Assembly (NCBI GenBank): GCA_030374805.1
Contig: JARGSG010000013.1
Location: forward strand, 1-64,000
Direction: 5' to 3'
DNA: 64,000 bases
From: Gracilaria gracilis
Lineage: Eukaryota > Rhodophyta > Florideophyceae > Gracilariales > Gracilariaceae
Every line of letters begins with the position of its first letter. Positions within the stretch are counted from its first letter, which is position 1. A program made the position numbers and the translations under genes. Below are positions 1 to 10,779 of this stretch, piece after piece. Below the pieces are notes generated by a model that had not been told where the DNA came from, made no database searches, and was given only the letters and a program-made list of their open reading frames with translations.

Positions 1-94
1 GTAACAAAGGCCTGGGATTGTTTCACCCAATTTCTGGGATTCCCTAGCGCTGAGGTCATGGGTCTTTTCTTTCCTACTGCTCTTGTACGATGAC

Positions 95-2421
95 ATGCAG
101 TTTAAACCCATTGAAACGCGTTCCTAGGGGTTCCTGCACAAGTACAACGACCATCGCTTGCTACCGAGCAACACGCAAACTCTTCGGGAAGACGAGGTCC
201 AACCGTGGGCATGGAATCTTCCGCAGGACATTGATGTGGCCCTCCGAACGCTTCCGAAGGAGTTCATTTCTGATCTGAACAAGGTTGTTGTGAACGAGCA
301 GTTGTACAAAATATCAGAATCTGGAAGATGGGCCGTTCTAAAGCCGTTTCGCAGAGACCCGTCAAGAGCGTTTGCTCAGAGATTTGATTGTTTCTCTAAC
401 TCGCTTATGTCCTCCATCTTGGAGACAATAAGCCCTTTGAAAATCAAAGAAAAACTCATGGTCCCTGATATAACTCTCAAGCCGATATCGAAACCGGAGC
501 CTGCCATCGAAATTCATGACGATGACGATGAGCAGTTGGAAAGGGGGAATTCTTCGCAGGGGAAACAAGGAAGGGACGGAGATGGCGGAAGTGGAATGGA
601 TGTAGTGGGTGAGAGTGGGAATGAAGATGTTGGTGAACAGTCGTCCGACGCTGACATACAGCCTCCTCCTGCCATTTCCTCGTTGGACGATAAAATGGCA
701 TTTCAACGTTGTGGAGTGGAGATGGAGAAATACTTTCGAATTTATAATTGCGGGTTCGAGGATATGGTGGAAACAGACAAGACTCTGCTAAACAACGGAG
801 TCTGTCCATTGGGGGAAGTTCAACTGGTTTTTATGGACCCACTATACAACATAAGGGCCTATAAGAACCGGGAGAACAGTTGGTACGATATGCTGAGCGC
901 TGAGCATATGAAGAAGGCGGCAAAGCTTATATCAAGGCTGCTACGTCCGGGGGGTCATTTTGTTATCTTCTGTGCATTGGAACAGGTAAAACAGTGGACG
1001 AAGGTGCTTTCCCTTATTGGAGCAAAGGACGAGCAAGGGGTTCCGAGGCGATCGTTTGTTGTGGACCAGGTCCCAATTCATTTTATACGGTCGCAAGGCA
1101 GCCCCATGCGAAACCCGGGACGCAGGTCCTGTTCTTTGTTCCCTGCCATAGAGTATGCAATACATGGTGTTCGAAGTGGCCTCGCTTATGCACAGCAGCA
1201 TGCGATGGTGAACTATGAGAACTTCAACTACGTGCAGTCGAGTTATCCACGGTACCACAGTGTTATTGACCAGGTACCGGCCATGTCCAATGGGGAGACT
1301 CTTCAATGGAAAAGAAAGAAGGAGGGTGGGGGCTACATGTTGCAAAACAAAAACCTCGCGCGTTGTTGAAGGATCTAATCAGAAGATTTTCGCAGCCAGG
1401 TGATACAGTGGTGGACTTGTTCGCAGGAACTTTTTCGACTGCCATGGCATGCATGGAGCTACAACGTCTTCAGAAGTTTATTGGTTGTGAGCTGGACCCT
1501 GACTGTTTTGCGCATGCTAGGCACGCGGCAATTGTTCAGTTCACGATGTGCATGCGCGATAATGAGAGGGACATTCAAATTACGCAGGAGGTCCGAAACT
1601 CTGAGAATCGCGTGATGGACTTATTTCCCAAGTGGAACGCTCGTCCTTCACGATCATGGAAGGCTCCATCCGGCTTCCCACAGTATCAAAAGTTCCCACC
1701 ATATATTGTGGACTTCTTGGCATCGATGTGGCGAGAGGAGGGCATGGCCATGATCGGCAGGCGCAAAGCGCTGCATGAGTGGCCGAAAACGTTGCAAGGG
1801 AAGATGGGTCTCCTAAATTGGAACGCGATGTTGGCACTGGAGGCCACTATGTGTGGTTGTCGCATTGGGAAGTCGTCGATTCGTCACCATGACGCAGGAG
1901 TGGTAGTGTTTACCACGCGCCGTTTCATGAAGAACGAAGAGATATGTTTCTTTTACGGAACTCTAGTGTAACATGACTTAACGAAGAGGAAGGAGGTACA
2001 AAAGAAGTATGGAGAAGGGTTGTTGGCAGCCACCGCCGCACGTTTTCGAACTTGTGCGATGGGGGTTAGCCTGCGAGGCGACGTATTCCGGAAACTCTTG
2101 GAAAGGAGACGAGAAGTACCTACAATCTCTGTATGGATTGTCCCCGCTCCATTTTCGTTAGGTGGAACAATTAACGACCCAAAATATATGGAAGGGGATA
2201 AAGATAGGGATGCAGTGGAGGATGGCTTGAAGCAGCGACGGACTGTTAATGTGGCGGGGAGTCGAACCCCAGGAACTGGGCGAACTCCACTTAAATTAAG
2301 AGAGTACCGAATGCTTGCCGCCTGGGCACTTCGGGTTATAGAAGTGGGAGAAGAGTTGTTCGCAGATTATGGAATGGAGTACACATGGGGTACGTCTTCG
2401 AATCCTATAGTAATCGAGTAG
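95..2421 (+). pseudogene. beta-class DNA amino-methyltransferase fused to a SET domain, disrupted
   Basis: Three open stretches (158-1369, 1306-1971, 1972-2421) give one protein. The first has a catalytic motif DPLYN (bases about 836-850), where N6-adenine/N4-cytosine methylases have DPPYN. The second has motif X (AKQKP), then PGDTVVDLFAGT and IGCELD, the AdoMet-binding motif I region. Catalytic motif before AdoMet motif is the beta-class order. A SET domain follows: VVVFTTRRFMKNEEICFFYG at its start, GGTINDP in the middle and VGEELFADYG at its end. The N-terminal 200 residues are acidic and low-complexity. Breaks: in-frame TAG at 125-127, a frameshift near 1310 and an in-frame TAA at 1969-1971. 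The true start is uncertain; ATG 95 is the first in frame and the gene may begin outside the window. Inferred role: methylation of DNA amino groups plus lysine methylation of a protein, probably histone. Confidence 0.7.
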
Positions 2422-2868
2422 AGCGCAATTGGTTTATGACTTATAGAACCGAAGGGTGTACCATAGTATGTGTCAAATCGAATTGTGTACATTTTATTAC
2501 GCTTTCTCTCTAACTCTCGTGTTCCACAGGGGAGGACGAGAACTCCCCCAAGTGAGTGGGTGTCATCACTTTTATCATCCAGTGACGTGAACAAAATGGG
2601 GGTAGGATTCGGGGGAGTGGGTTGACGTTCAAGTACATAGAATAGAAGATACGGAGTACATGTGATACCATGTGAAAGTGCAACAGTTTTGGCAGTGAGG
2701 TTTCGTACAGGAAGGGAAATTTCCGTCCCAATTTTCGGAAAGTGATTCCGAAAAGTACTAAAACAGTGCGATATTTCTACCACACGTCGAGCGGCGAACA
2801 CGTCTTGCGGCGAGCGGCGACAACATCTAGAGCGCACCGCCGGGCGCATCGTCGTCATCCGATTCCAT
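2422..2868. other. gap between the methyltransferase-SET gene and the coiled-coil gene
   Basis: About 450 bp with no supported coding frame. It would hold the terminator of the upstream gene and the promoter of the downstream gene. I see no TATA box or strong repeat in it. Confidence 0.5.
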
Positions 2869-5563
2869 ATGGGGAAACGTAAAACGAGAAGTGCGAATGC
2901 GAATGCGGAGGATGTAAGCGTGCGCGCGTCAAAACGGGGAACGAGTGCAGAGGTGGTAGGTCGGGGTCGCGAGGATGGTTTGGGTAGTACTACGCGTGTG
3001 CCTCGAAGTGGCGGTGTGGAAAATGGCGAGGGCGGTATTGGAGTATTGGGCGTACTTCGCGCTCTCCTCGAAGCGGGTTACGTGGGAAAGGTAGGAAGAA
3101 CACCGGGAGACGTGATCGAGACCGATCTTTGCAGCAAACCGAGCGAACCGAGCAAACGGAGCGAACCCAGCGAACCGAGCGAACGGCAAGTGCTTTGGTA
3201 ACACAAGCTACTACGCTTCCACTTGAGATGGGGAATAGAGGAGGGGAAATCAGGGGAGGAATGGGAGGAAAACAGGGGGATGATGCGCGGGGCGGTAGGG
3301 ATAAAGGTGGGCGGCGAAGGGGCGATGACTCCACGCAAGTTGTAGAAGAAGGCCAGTGTGGAGATTTCATAGAGAAGAGGAGGAAGTGTCGCAGTGAAGG
3401 GGAGGGAAGGACGATAGCCAGAAGTACTAGTGGGATAGTTAGCCGTGGTATTCGAGGGAAGGAGGGAGAGAGAGTGGCTGGGGTTGGCGTTCGGGAGGGG
3501 AGGGGTCGCGAAAGAGAAGTAGGAGGAGGCGTTCAGGAGGCGAGGAACGAGGGCATGGAGTTTGTGCTTGGTGTTAGGAGGAATCGAATGGTGGGCAGAG
3601 AAAGAACTGGTAGACCGCCACATACTGCGATACGGGAGGAAGAGGAAGTGGGGGGTATGAGGCCTATGAGGGAGCATGGAAACGCAGAGGACAATGGGAG
3701 GCGAATTGGGCGTGTAGGCGATGGAATGGGGAGCCACGCAAATGTGGAGAGGATGGAATGTCTCCGAGACAATTTGCCCGGGAGAGTTGTAGGATGTAGC
3801 AGTGGTGGATCAGTGATTGAGAATGTGAGAGACAATATACCAGTGGATGGGAGGGTATTCGAAGGAGAAGATGTCGTTGTCGGAAACAGGGATAGAACTG
3901 GAGGGAACTTGGTGAAAACCCGGTACGAACGCCTGAAGGAATACGTGTGAGGCATAATGCCGTTCGGACTGAGGAAGATGTGCATGAAGCAGGAGTCTAC
4001 GATTCCGGGGATCGTGGAGAGAGGAACGGAGCAAGGGAAATGGTAACTACAGGAATAGCAGAAGGAGATGAAGAGAATTTACGCGTGTTGCCAAGGTCTG
4101 CACTGGTTGAGAGGGTGAATTCGTTGAAAGGGAAGCTGGGAAATATGAAGGAGGATCACTATACCATGATGGTGAGTTTGAAGCTGACGCAGAAAGAATT
4201 GGAACGGGAGAGGGAGGAGCTGAAGCAGCAAAATGTGCTGATTGAAGGTTTGTGGGAGGCTGTGAACGGTAGGAAGTGAAGGGGGTGTGGAAAGAAAGTG
4301 AAGGGGCGTCGAAAACATGATATAGAGGTGCCAGAATGTTTTTACGGATTTGCAAGGACTGTATATGATAAGATTCTCCACTATGCGAAGTTGGAGGCGT
4401 CAGAACTCTGTTTTGACACGGAGAACTTTTGTAGGAGCTGGAAGAACAGGAGTGAGGCGGTGGGAGAAAGTAGGGAGGGCAGCATATTTGTGGTTGGGGA
4501 GAAGGAGATGGTACCTCGGTGCCCGTATCAAGTGGCATATGAGATGAGGGCGTGTACGCCACCAATGGAGGGAGGAAGTGATGTGCTGTTGAAGTATGTG
4601 GTGGAGACGGAAATAATGAGAGATACTTGGGAGACGATACGAGAAGCGGAAAGGAAACAGGAGTGTGTGGATAATGTGAGTGCGGACAAGCGTCTGAGGC
4701 AGCGGATGAAGCAGACATTAAGCGATGTGATTGGGGTGCGGAAGGGGGCGGCTCGCGACAAGTTATTCTCCATCCTTGGATATGATTTGATTGCGAAACG
4801 TGCGAAACCTACCAAGGGGACTGAGCTATGGGAAGAGCTAAAGTAGCAGATGGGGGAGGCGCGCGAGAAGCTGATGGGAAGGGATGAAGGCGGGGGGAAT
4901 GAGTTGTGTGCGTGGAGAACGAGCCGGTTCGAAGACCTTGCGTATTCCGAGTCTCATGCGGTTGGGCCACCATGGGAGGTTGATGATGAAGATATGTACT
5001 TCAAGAATGGGATGGCGGTGGCAGTGTTGGAGGAGTATATGGGATACGCAGTGGAGAGGCAAAGTAACGGTGAGTGGCAGTACGTGGATCGGACCGTGAT
5101 GCACCTTGCGAGACTTGACGCCTAGATTGCCTGTGTGGTGAAAACTATGAACGAGGTTGTGGGACGTGGAGGGCAAAGACAGCTTTTGTTCTCTACTTTG
5201 TATGGGAATTATCTACCTGGGGCTGTGGAAGGAATACTGGGGGTAGCCTGGCAATCGCTACAGGAGGAGCATGCCGAGGAGTTTGAGAACGATGGGTTTG
5301 TGGATGGAGATCCGAGGTGGGTGTCGGGGAACTCTGGGAGAACTGCTACAGTTGGGCTGTGGGTACCATCGAGGGAGGAGATATACCTAGCTGTGAGGGA
5401 GGACTATTTTATGGCAAAACTAACACGGAGACTAGGTGCAGTTCTTGATTGTTACATAGCGGCCTGTGGACCGGAGGACGCGAGTTTCGGGCGGTTGGTG
5501 GCACACCGGGCGGAACGCAGGGAAGAGACAGGGGTTGATGGCAGGGAAGAGGCGGGCTACTAA
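2869..5563 (+). pseudogene. unrecognised coiled-coil protein of the putative transposon, disrupted
   Basis: A chain of frames on one strand reads as one damaged protein. The N-terminal part (2869-3950) is rich in Gly, Arg and Glu, starts MGKRKTRS and crosses a 9-bp repeat where the frame changes. Residues coded at about 4090-4275 form a heptad-like coiled coil (LVERVNSLKGKLGNMKEDHY, then KELEREREELKQQNVL). The part coded at 4298-5563 is globular with many Trp, Tyr and charged residues and stays in one frame apart from TGA at 4277-4279, TAG at 4844-4846 and TAG at 5123-5125. Each stop could derive from CGA or CAG by C-to-T. A frame change also occurs at 3947-3950. I do not recognise the family. 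The gene is co-oriented with the methyltransferase-SET gene and converges on the transposase, 161 bp from that gene's stop codon, so it is plausibly an accessory protein of the same element. Confidence 0.5.
3133..3186 (+). repeat. 9-bp tandem repeat, six units
   Basis: Six units of the form AGCGAACCG (variants with A at position 4 and G or C at positions 8-9) run without gaps. They code for a Ser-Glu/Lys-Pro/Arg repeat in the frame of the coiled-coil gene. The frame of the surrounding gene changes here, so replication slippage is the likely cause. Confidence 0.85.
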
Positions 5564-5724
5564 GGGTAGGGTGAGGTGCAGTGGGGGGGGGGAAGGGGTG
5601 GAGGTATGTGTGCGATGGGGAAGAGATGCTTCTTCTTTCTCATGTCATGCGTATCTTCACTCCTTCCAATTGAAACGAAGCGGGTTTAAATTTTTATGAA
5701 GCTGAAGCTAACAGGGAATAGAGA

Positions 5725-8700
5725 CTACGGGTTGGATGGTAAATAAGGCTTGGCGGTGGGGTCTCGATAGAACCGATTGAGATAGAATCGGTGAAAGCGC
5801 CAGTGTAGACGAGAAGTGAAGGGAGGAGCGGGGTAGTTCTGGCGGAGAACATGAACGGAGCCGAGGAGGGAGGAAGAGGGGACGAGTCCATACCAAGGGG
5901 AAACGTTATCGGAAGTGGAGTGCGTAGAGATGGGAACTGGGTGGATGGTGTGGTTATGTTCTTCGTCTGTTGCCCATCGGAGGCAAACGCAGTTGAGGGT
6001 GAGATCGACGTCTTCGCTGGGTGGAACGAGTTCCATGAACTGGACGAAGGCGAACTTCTTAGGAGAAGAAGTTGAAGAAGGAAGGGCGAAACGAAGAAAG
6101 GAGATGAGTTTGCAAACCCAGATGATGGATGTGGAGGGGGGGAGGTGGAGCCGGCGACGAGAATGTGGGAGAACTTTGGGGACTTGGATGGACCGAAGAA
6201 GGGGGTGGCAAAAATTCGTTGCATGAGAGGGACTGGAGGATCCTGGGGCGCGAGCTCGTTCCGCTCTTCAATGTAGTTGTAGAGTGTTGGGATGTAACCG
6301 CCGACGACGTAAGCGGAGTTGACTATGGTGAGTCGAGCCTGACGGAGGGCGGGGGTGTTGTCAGTGAGTTGTAGGACTTCGAGAGAGAGGGTGATGAAGG
6401 ATGGGAGGGCGTCTCTTCCGAATTGTGCAAGAATGGATAGGGTATCGGGGGGGAAGAGGTCTTGAAGAGATTTGTGAGGGAGGTGAGGATTGGAGCGAAT
6501 GAATTTGTGGGCAGTTATTAGGTCAGCGAAGGATATGTTTTTGCCATCACGGACGAAACCGAGTTCTCGGGGTTGGAGGGGGGAACCGAGGCCAGGGGAG
6601 GAGAAGGTGATGGAAGGGTTTGTGGAGACGGGATTACAGTCCTTCGTGGCGTTGGAGCGGTGGATTGCACGAATGGTTTCTTGATGTGCGGTGGACCTGC
6701 GCTTTGAGGTTTTGGAGTAGTGGGACTTGAAGAGGGTGTGGGCGTACTCGAATATGCCGGCATCATTGAAGTGGAGGCCTCCGAAGCGGCGAATGTCCTC
6801 GACAATGTGGTCGAGGAGGTGGAATTTGAGGATTCCGAGGCTGGAAGTGTGATGGGGCCCGAGGACGAGTACGGCTGTGCGCTTGAAGGAGCGGATTTGG
6901 TTGTGGAGGTCGGTGCGGCGGGCGTCGGTCCATTTGGTGAAGGTGTTGTATCGCATGGAGGCGAGGAGGAGGTCTGAGTACTTGGAGAAGACGGAAGTGA
7001 TGGGAGCTGAATCGACTTCGTCACAGCATCGGTCGAAGAAGGCGCCGATGAAGGGGAAGACCATGTCGAGTGCGCAGTAGTCTTTTGCTTCGAGCATACC
7101 ACGCAAGCCGTCGGTAGTGAAGAAACCGTTGAGAGTTTGACCGTTGTCGGAAGTGGAGAAGTCGATGTGAAGTCCGTTTGCGGGGGAGTGCTTTTCGATG
7201 GCGGAGAGGATGGTGTTTGAATGTTTGAGGATGGAAGTGCGGACGGAGTTGAAGGGGCGACGGGGCTTGGAGGAACGGGGGGTGGTGAAGAGTGCTTCTG
7301 AGCGGAATCTCTCGATGGCGGCGAGCTTGCTGAGCTTGTAGACGCGGAGGTGGAAGTTTTGGAGTGGTTCGAAGGTGAAGATGTTGTAAGGGGAGAGAAG
7401 TGGGGTGATGTTGAGAAGATTGTATGATTCGAAGAGAGAGGAGTACTTTGCGAGGGAGAGGGAGTGGAGGGCTTCAAGGGCTTTTTCTTTTGTTTTGCGG
7501 GAGATTCTGGGCTTACGAGCAAGGAGAGCGTCTTGTGATTGTTGGTGGAGAGTGGAGTGTGATTTGTTTGCGGCGAGGGTCTGGTGCTGAGTTCGGGGGG
7601 AAGGAGATTGAATTTGTAGGCGGAAGTCTGTGCGGGAGACGGTGCATCTATGACAAGGGTGTTGGGGGCGGGTTCCGTGGGAGATGGCGAAGATGTCTTT
7701 TGCTTCGAGGATGTCGGCGCAGTAGCTAGCGATGATTGGGTGACAGTGGCGGAGAACGCCATGGGCGTCACGGAAGAGGAAGCCATTGAGACCGGAGGAG
7801 AGGAGGGGGCCGAGGAGGTTGGAGATGGCGAGCTGAATGAGTTCCATTTTGGTGTGGCGGGGGATGTGAGAGGAGGTTTGAGAGATGGAGTCGTGGTATT
7901 GGGAGGGGTTAATTGGAAGGAAGGAGGTTGGCAAGTACCCGAGAATGGTGAGGTGTTAGGTGATGCACTTGCGACGGAAGGCATCGGAGAAGTTGAGAAG
8001 CGTGATGTGAAGGGGGTAGGAGGTGATGGAAGAGGATTTGAGGGAGGTGGAGGACTTGTCTGAGTAGATTTGGACCAAGCCGATGAAGGAGTCGATACTG
8101 GTGGAGTCGGGGGTGTGCCAGATGCAGGAGTCGTTGGAGGAGTGCATGATTGCGGCTTTGAGGGCGGGGACTGCTTATTTTCCGAGGGTGGAGGCCATGG
8201 GGTGGGCGAAAGCGGGAGAGCCGAAAGGTGTTGTGTGGAAGACGGGGTAGAAGAAGGTGTTGTGGAAGTGTGCGAGGGCGAGTTGTTGTTTGAGGACCTG
8301 GATGGGGTCCTTTCGGAAGATGGTGGTAAAGAAGAGCTGCTGTGGGTCGGAGAGTGTGGTAGGAGCGAAGCCGGTGTTGCTGACTCGGTGTTGGAAGAGG
8401 TCTGTTTGAAGTTTGAGACACTGGAAGGCGGAGGAGACGGCGTTGTGGAAGGCGGATTTGGAGAAGGCGGGGTCGTGGAGGAGGGAGATGAGTTCGTCAT
8501 TCTTTCGGAGGCCGAAGGAGGAGGCGATGGAAGAGATTTAGAGAACCATGCGTTCGAGGTAGGGGTTTTTGAGGAGGGGGAAGGAAGGGGGAGGAGGGGG
8601 GAGTACGGGAGGGGGAGATGGAACAGACGGGGGTGGTGGCGATGTGGTAGGCGTCCTGGGTGTGGAGGGAGAGGGAGAGTTGCTGGTGGTGGTAGGAGTC

Positions 8701-8934
8701 GTCGTCTGCGATGGGGACGTTGTCAAAAGGGCGGTTTGGGGGAAGGGGAGGTGTATGGAGGTGGGGGGTAGACTTGTGACGCTTGATGCGTGGGGGGAAG
8801 TAGGGGAGGCCCCCGCCTGGGGAGAGGAAATGCTTGTTTGGGTTGAGGCGATTGGGAAATCTCCTCTGGTGCTTTTGGATGGCGGGGATGGTGCGGGCGA
8901 AGAAGGAGCAGCCTTCAAAGCAGCAGTTGGGCAT
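5725..8934 (-). pseudogene. Plavaka/KDZ-like DNA transposase, disrupted
   Basis: The protein starts at ATG 8934 with a C2H-type zinc-binding motif (MPNCCFEGC, then IQKHQRRF). After a Pro/Ser-rich linker and a frameshift near 8600, the frame read 8541-6120 carries the core: IYSDKSSTSLKSSSIT, LGYLPTSFLPI, RHCHPIIASYCADILEAKD, HPCHRC, then KFHLLDHIVEDIRRFGGLHF and IFEYAHTLFK. This layout matches Plavaka-type transposases of the KDZ (Kyakuja-Dileera-Zisupton) group, which have an RNase H-like catalytic fold. A second frameshift near 6120 moves to the frame 6110-5725, whose end (AFVQFMELVPPSEDVDL, then WYGLVPSSSLLGSVHV) resembles the usual C-terminus. In-frame TAA codons lie at 8538-8540, 8175-8177 and 7956-7958. 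Inferred role: excision and insertion of the element. The 660-residue Ser/Pro-rich frame over the same bases is a shadow. Confidence 0.7.
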
Positions 8935-9056
8935 GGCGGGGAAGGTTGGGGGGGTGTTGGGGAGGATTGGGGGTACGTAGCGTGGAGCGTAATATGGCGC
9001 ACGGACGGTGGGACAGAGTGGTGGGGATGATTGCACGTGATTCGAAGGCGTTTCAT

Positions 9057-9457
9057 ATATTTAGTAAACGAATGCCTGATGGGAAAGGTGTTGACTAGTG
9101 AACAGATCTCCTCAAACTGAAAAGGTATTCGATCTATTTGTATACTCCTATTCCTATTCGATAAACAGCTATTTTAGTTTCTATCTAAGTGTCTATCTCG
9201 CTATTCGCCGCCGTACACATGAACGTAGGTGACACTAACACACTTACATTGTGCTGCGAAACTACCATAAACGAAAGAAGTATGCTAGTTTCCCTTCCAT
9301 CCAAACTAGCAAAGATGGAAACAATTTGGAATAATTCTTTCGAAAAAAACTAGCACAAGTGGAAAGGTGGAAATATTTTCGGAAATTACCACTTCCAAAT
9401 TTGGATAAATTCACCGGTTTTTCGCTCGTTTTAATTCGGTCATTTTTGACCGCCAAA
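9057..9457. other. AT-rich gap with a cluster of short inverted repeats
   Basis: No gene. The right half holds four copies of GCTAGTTT or its complement (9284-9291, 9303-9310, near 9347 and near 9455). Two of them form inverted 9-base arms at 9283-9291 and 9303-9311, and a small hairpin CGGTCA/TGACCG lies close to 9440. This is the junction between the DNA-transposon region and the inverted gypsy fragment, so an end of one mobile element probably falls here. Confidence 0.5.
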
Positions 9458-10779
9458 CTAGCATTCCGATAACACCGACGCAGTGCCGGGTTCAACCACA
9501 ATCGTCTTGAACGGTCCGTCCGCGACGGGTGAGAGTTTGTGGGGCTTCTCCTTGCCTGGGTTCCAGTACTCCTTACGGATGAAAACATACTCTCCTGTTT
9601 TAAGGGTCGGCGGTTTGGTTGGCGCTCGCGTGTCGAAATCACGCTTATAAGCGGCTTGTGAGCGCGCCATTGACCGTCGTTCGGCGGGAACCAGCTGTGA
9701 GAGCCAGGTCTTCCAGTCTTCACGGTATCCCTTTTTAGAAGGAAACTGATCCAGCGTAGGCTGTGTTTCGAGTGCCACAGGTGGTGGAGTACGAGAAAGA
9801 ACCACTTCAAATAGAGAAAGACCCGTTTTACGGTGTACCTGAGTATTATACGCAAAGGTTAGCGCATCGGTGAACAAGTCCCATGTAGTGGGGTGGTCAG
9901 CTACGTATGAACGGAGAGCGGCCAGCAGTGTCCGGTTAAACCGTTCAGCCTGCCCACTACACTGGGGGTGGTAGGTGGTCGTAAAGAGAATCTTGACGTC
10001 CAGAATTCTGCACACATCCCCGAAAAATCGTGAGGCGAACTTTTTCCCGTTGTCGGAAAGAAGGTTAACCGACGAACCGTAGACAAATGCCCAGTGAGTT
10101 ACAAAGGCTAGCGCCACCGTCAACGACGAGATTCTGCGCAACGGCACCGTACGAACAAGTTTCGAAAAAACTGTCCTTTATTACGAGTAAGAACTTATTG
10201 CGCCACTTAGTAGCGAGGAACGGGCCGAGGATGTCGATAGCTACGAACTCGAGCGGCGCCCTTGCGGGCAACAGTTTCAATTTCGTCGCATGGCGGCGGA
10301 GCTTGACGCGATTCCGAGCACACTCTGGGTAGAACCGCACGGTTGCGTAACAGTCTACAGCCATGGCTGGCCAATAGAACCTCCTGCGGAGTGTAAGGTA
10401 AAGCTTCCTTCCACCTACAGGGCCACTCAGCTTGGCGTAGTGCGATAAGTGTAGTAACCTCGACTGTAAGGCGTGTGGTACCACTATCTGTGGAGATCCA
10501 GTCACCGTGCGAACGAGGTATCCAACGTCATTCACCTGAAAAGGGAGGTTACCTCCTCCATTGATTTGTGCCCGAATCTTCGTGCAATAAGGATCTCTGT
10601 ACTGTTTTCTAATCATCTCTTCCGTCGTGACGGGCAGAAAGTTCCCTGGTGGGGGTTTCTCTGGTTCGCTGGCAGCGAGTAACTCATCCAGTTCCTGGTC
10701 TAACTCCGTATCATCGGGCCAGTCCTCTTCTACGTCTTTTTCTTCGCACAGCGAGGTATCATCGGACAATGCTGACTCG
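9458..10779 (-). pseudogene. pol: inverted fragment of Ty3/gypsy pol (RNase H end and integrase)
   Basis: Read on the minus strand, this begins with an acidic linker (EEDWPDDTELDQELDELL) that matches the region after RNase H in the forward pol at about 14900. It continues through the integrase zinc-binding region (HLSHYAKLSG, then PECARNR, where the second Cys pair has lost a residue to Tyr), the first catalytic Asp (VAIDILGPF), the second (LLSDNGKKF) and the Glu (GQAERFN), and stops in the integrase C-terminal region (VADGPFKTIV). A frameshift lies near 10160. It is the same family as the forward element beside it but clearly diverged, and it ends abruptly at 9458. A recombined or inverted copy that replaced the 5' part of the neighbouring element is the simplest reading. 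Confidence 0.75.

Noticed and set aside
6518..8500. 660-codon Ser/Pro-rich minus-strand frame
   Set aside because: It overlaps the transposase in another frame, lacks domains and has the composition of a shadow of GC-biased codons.
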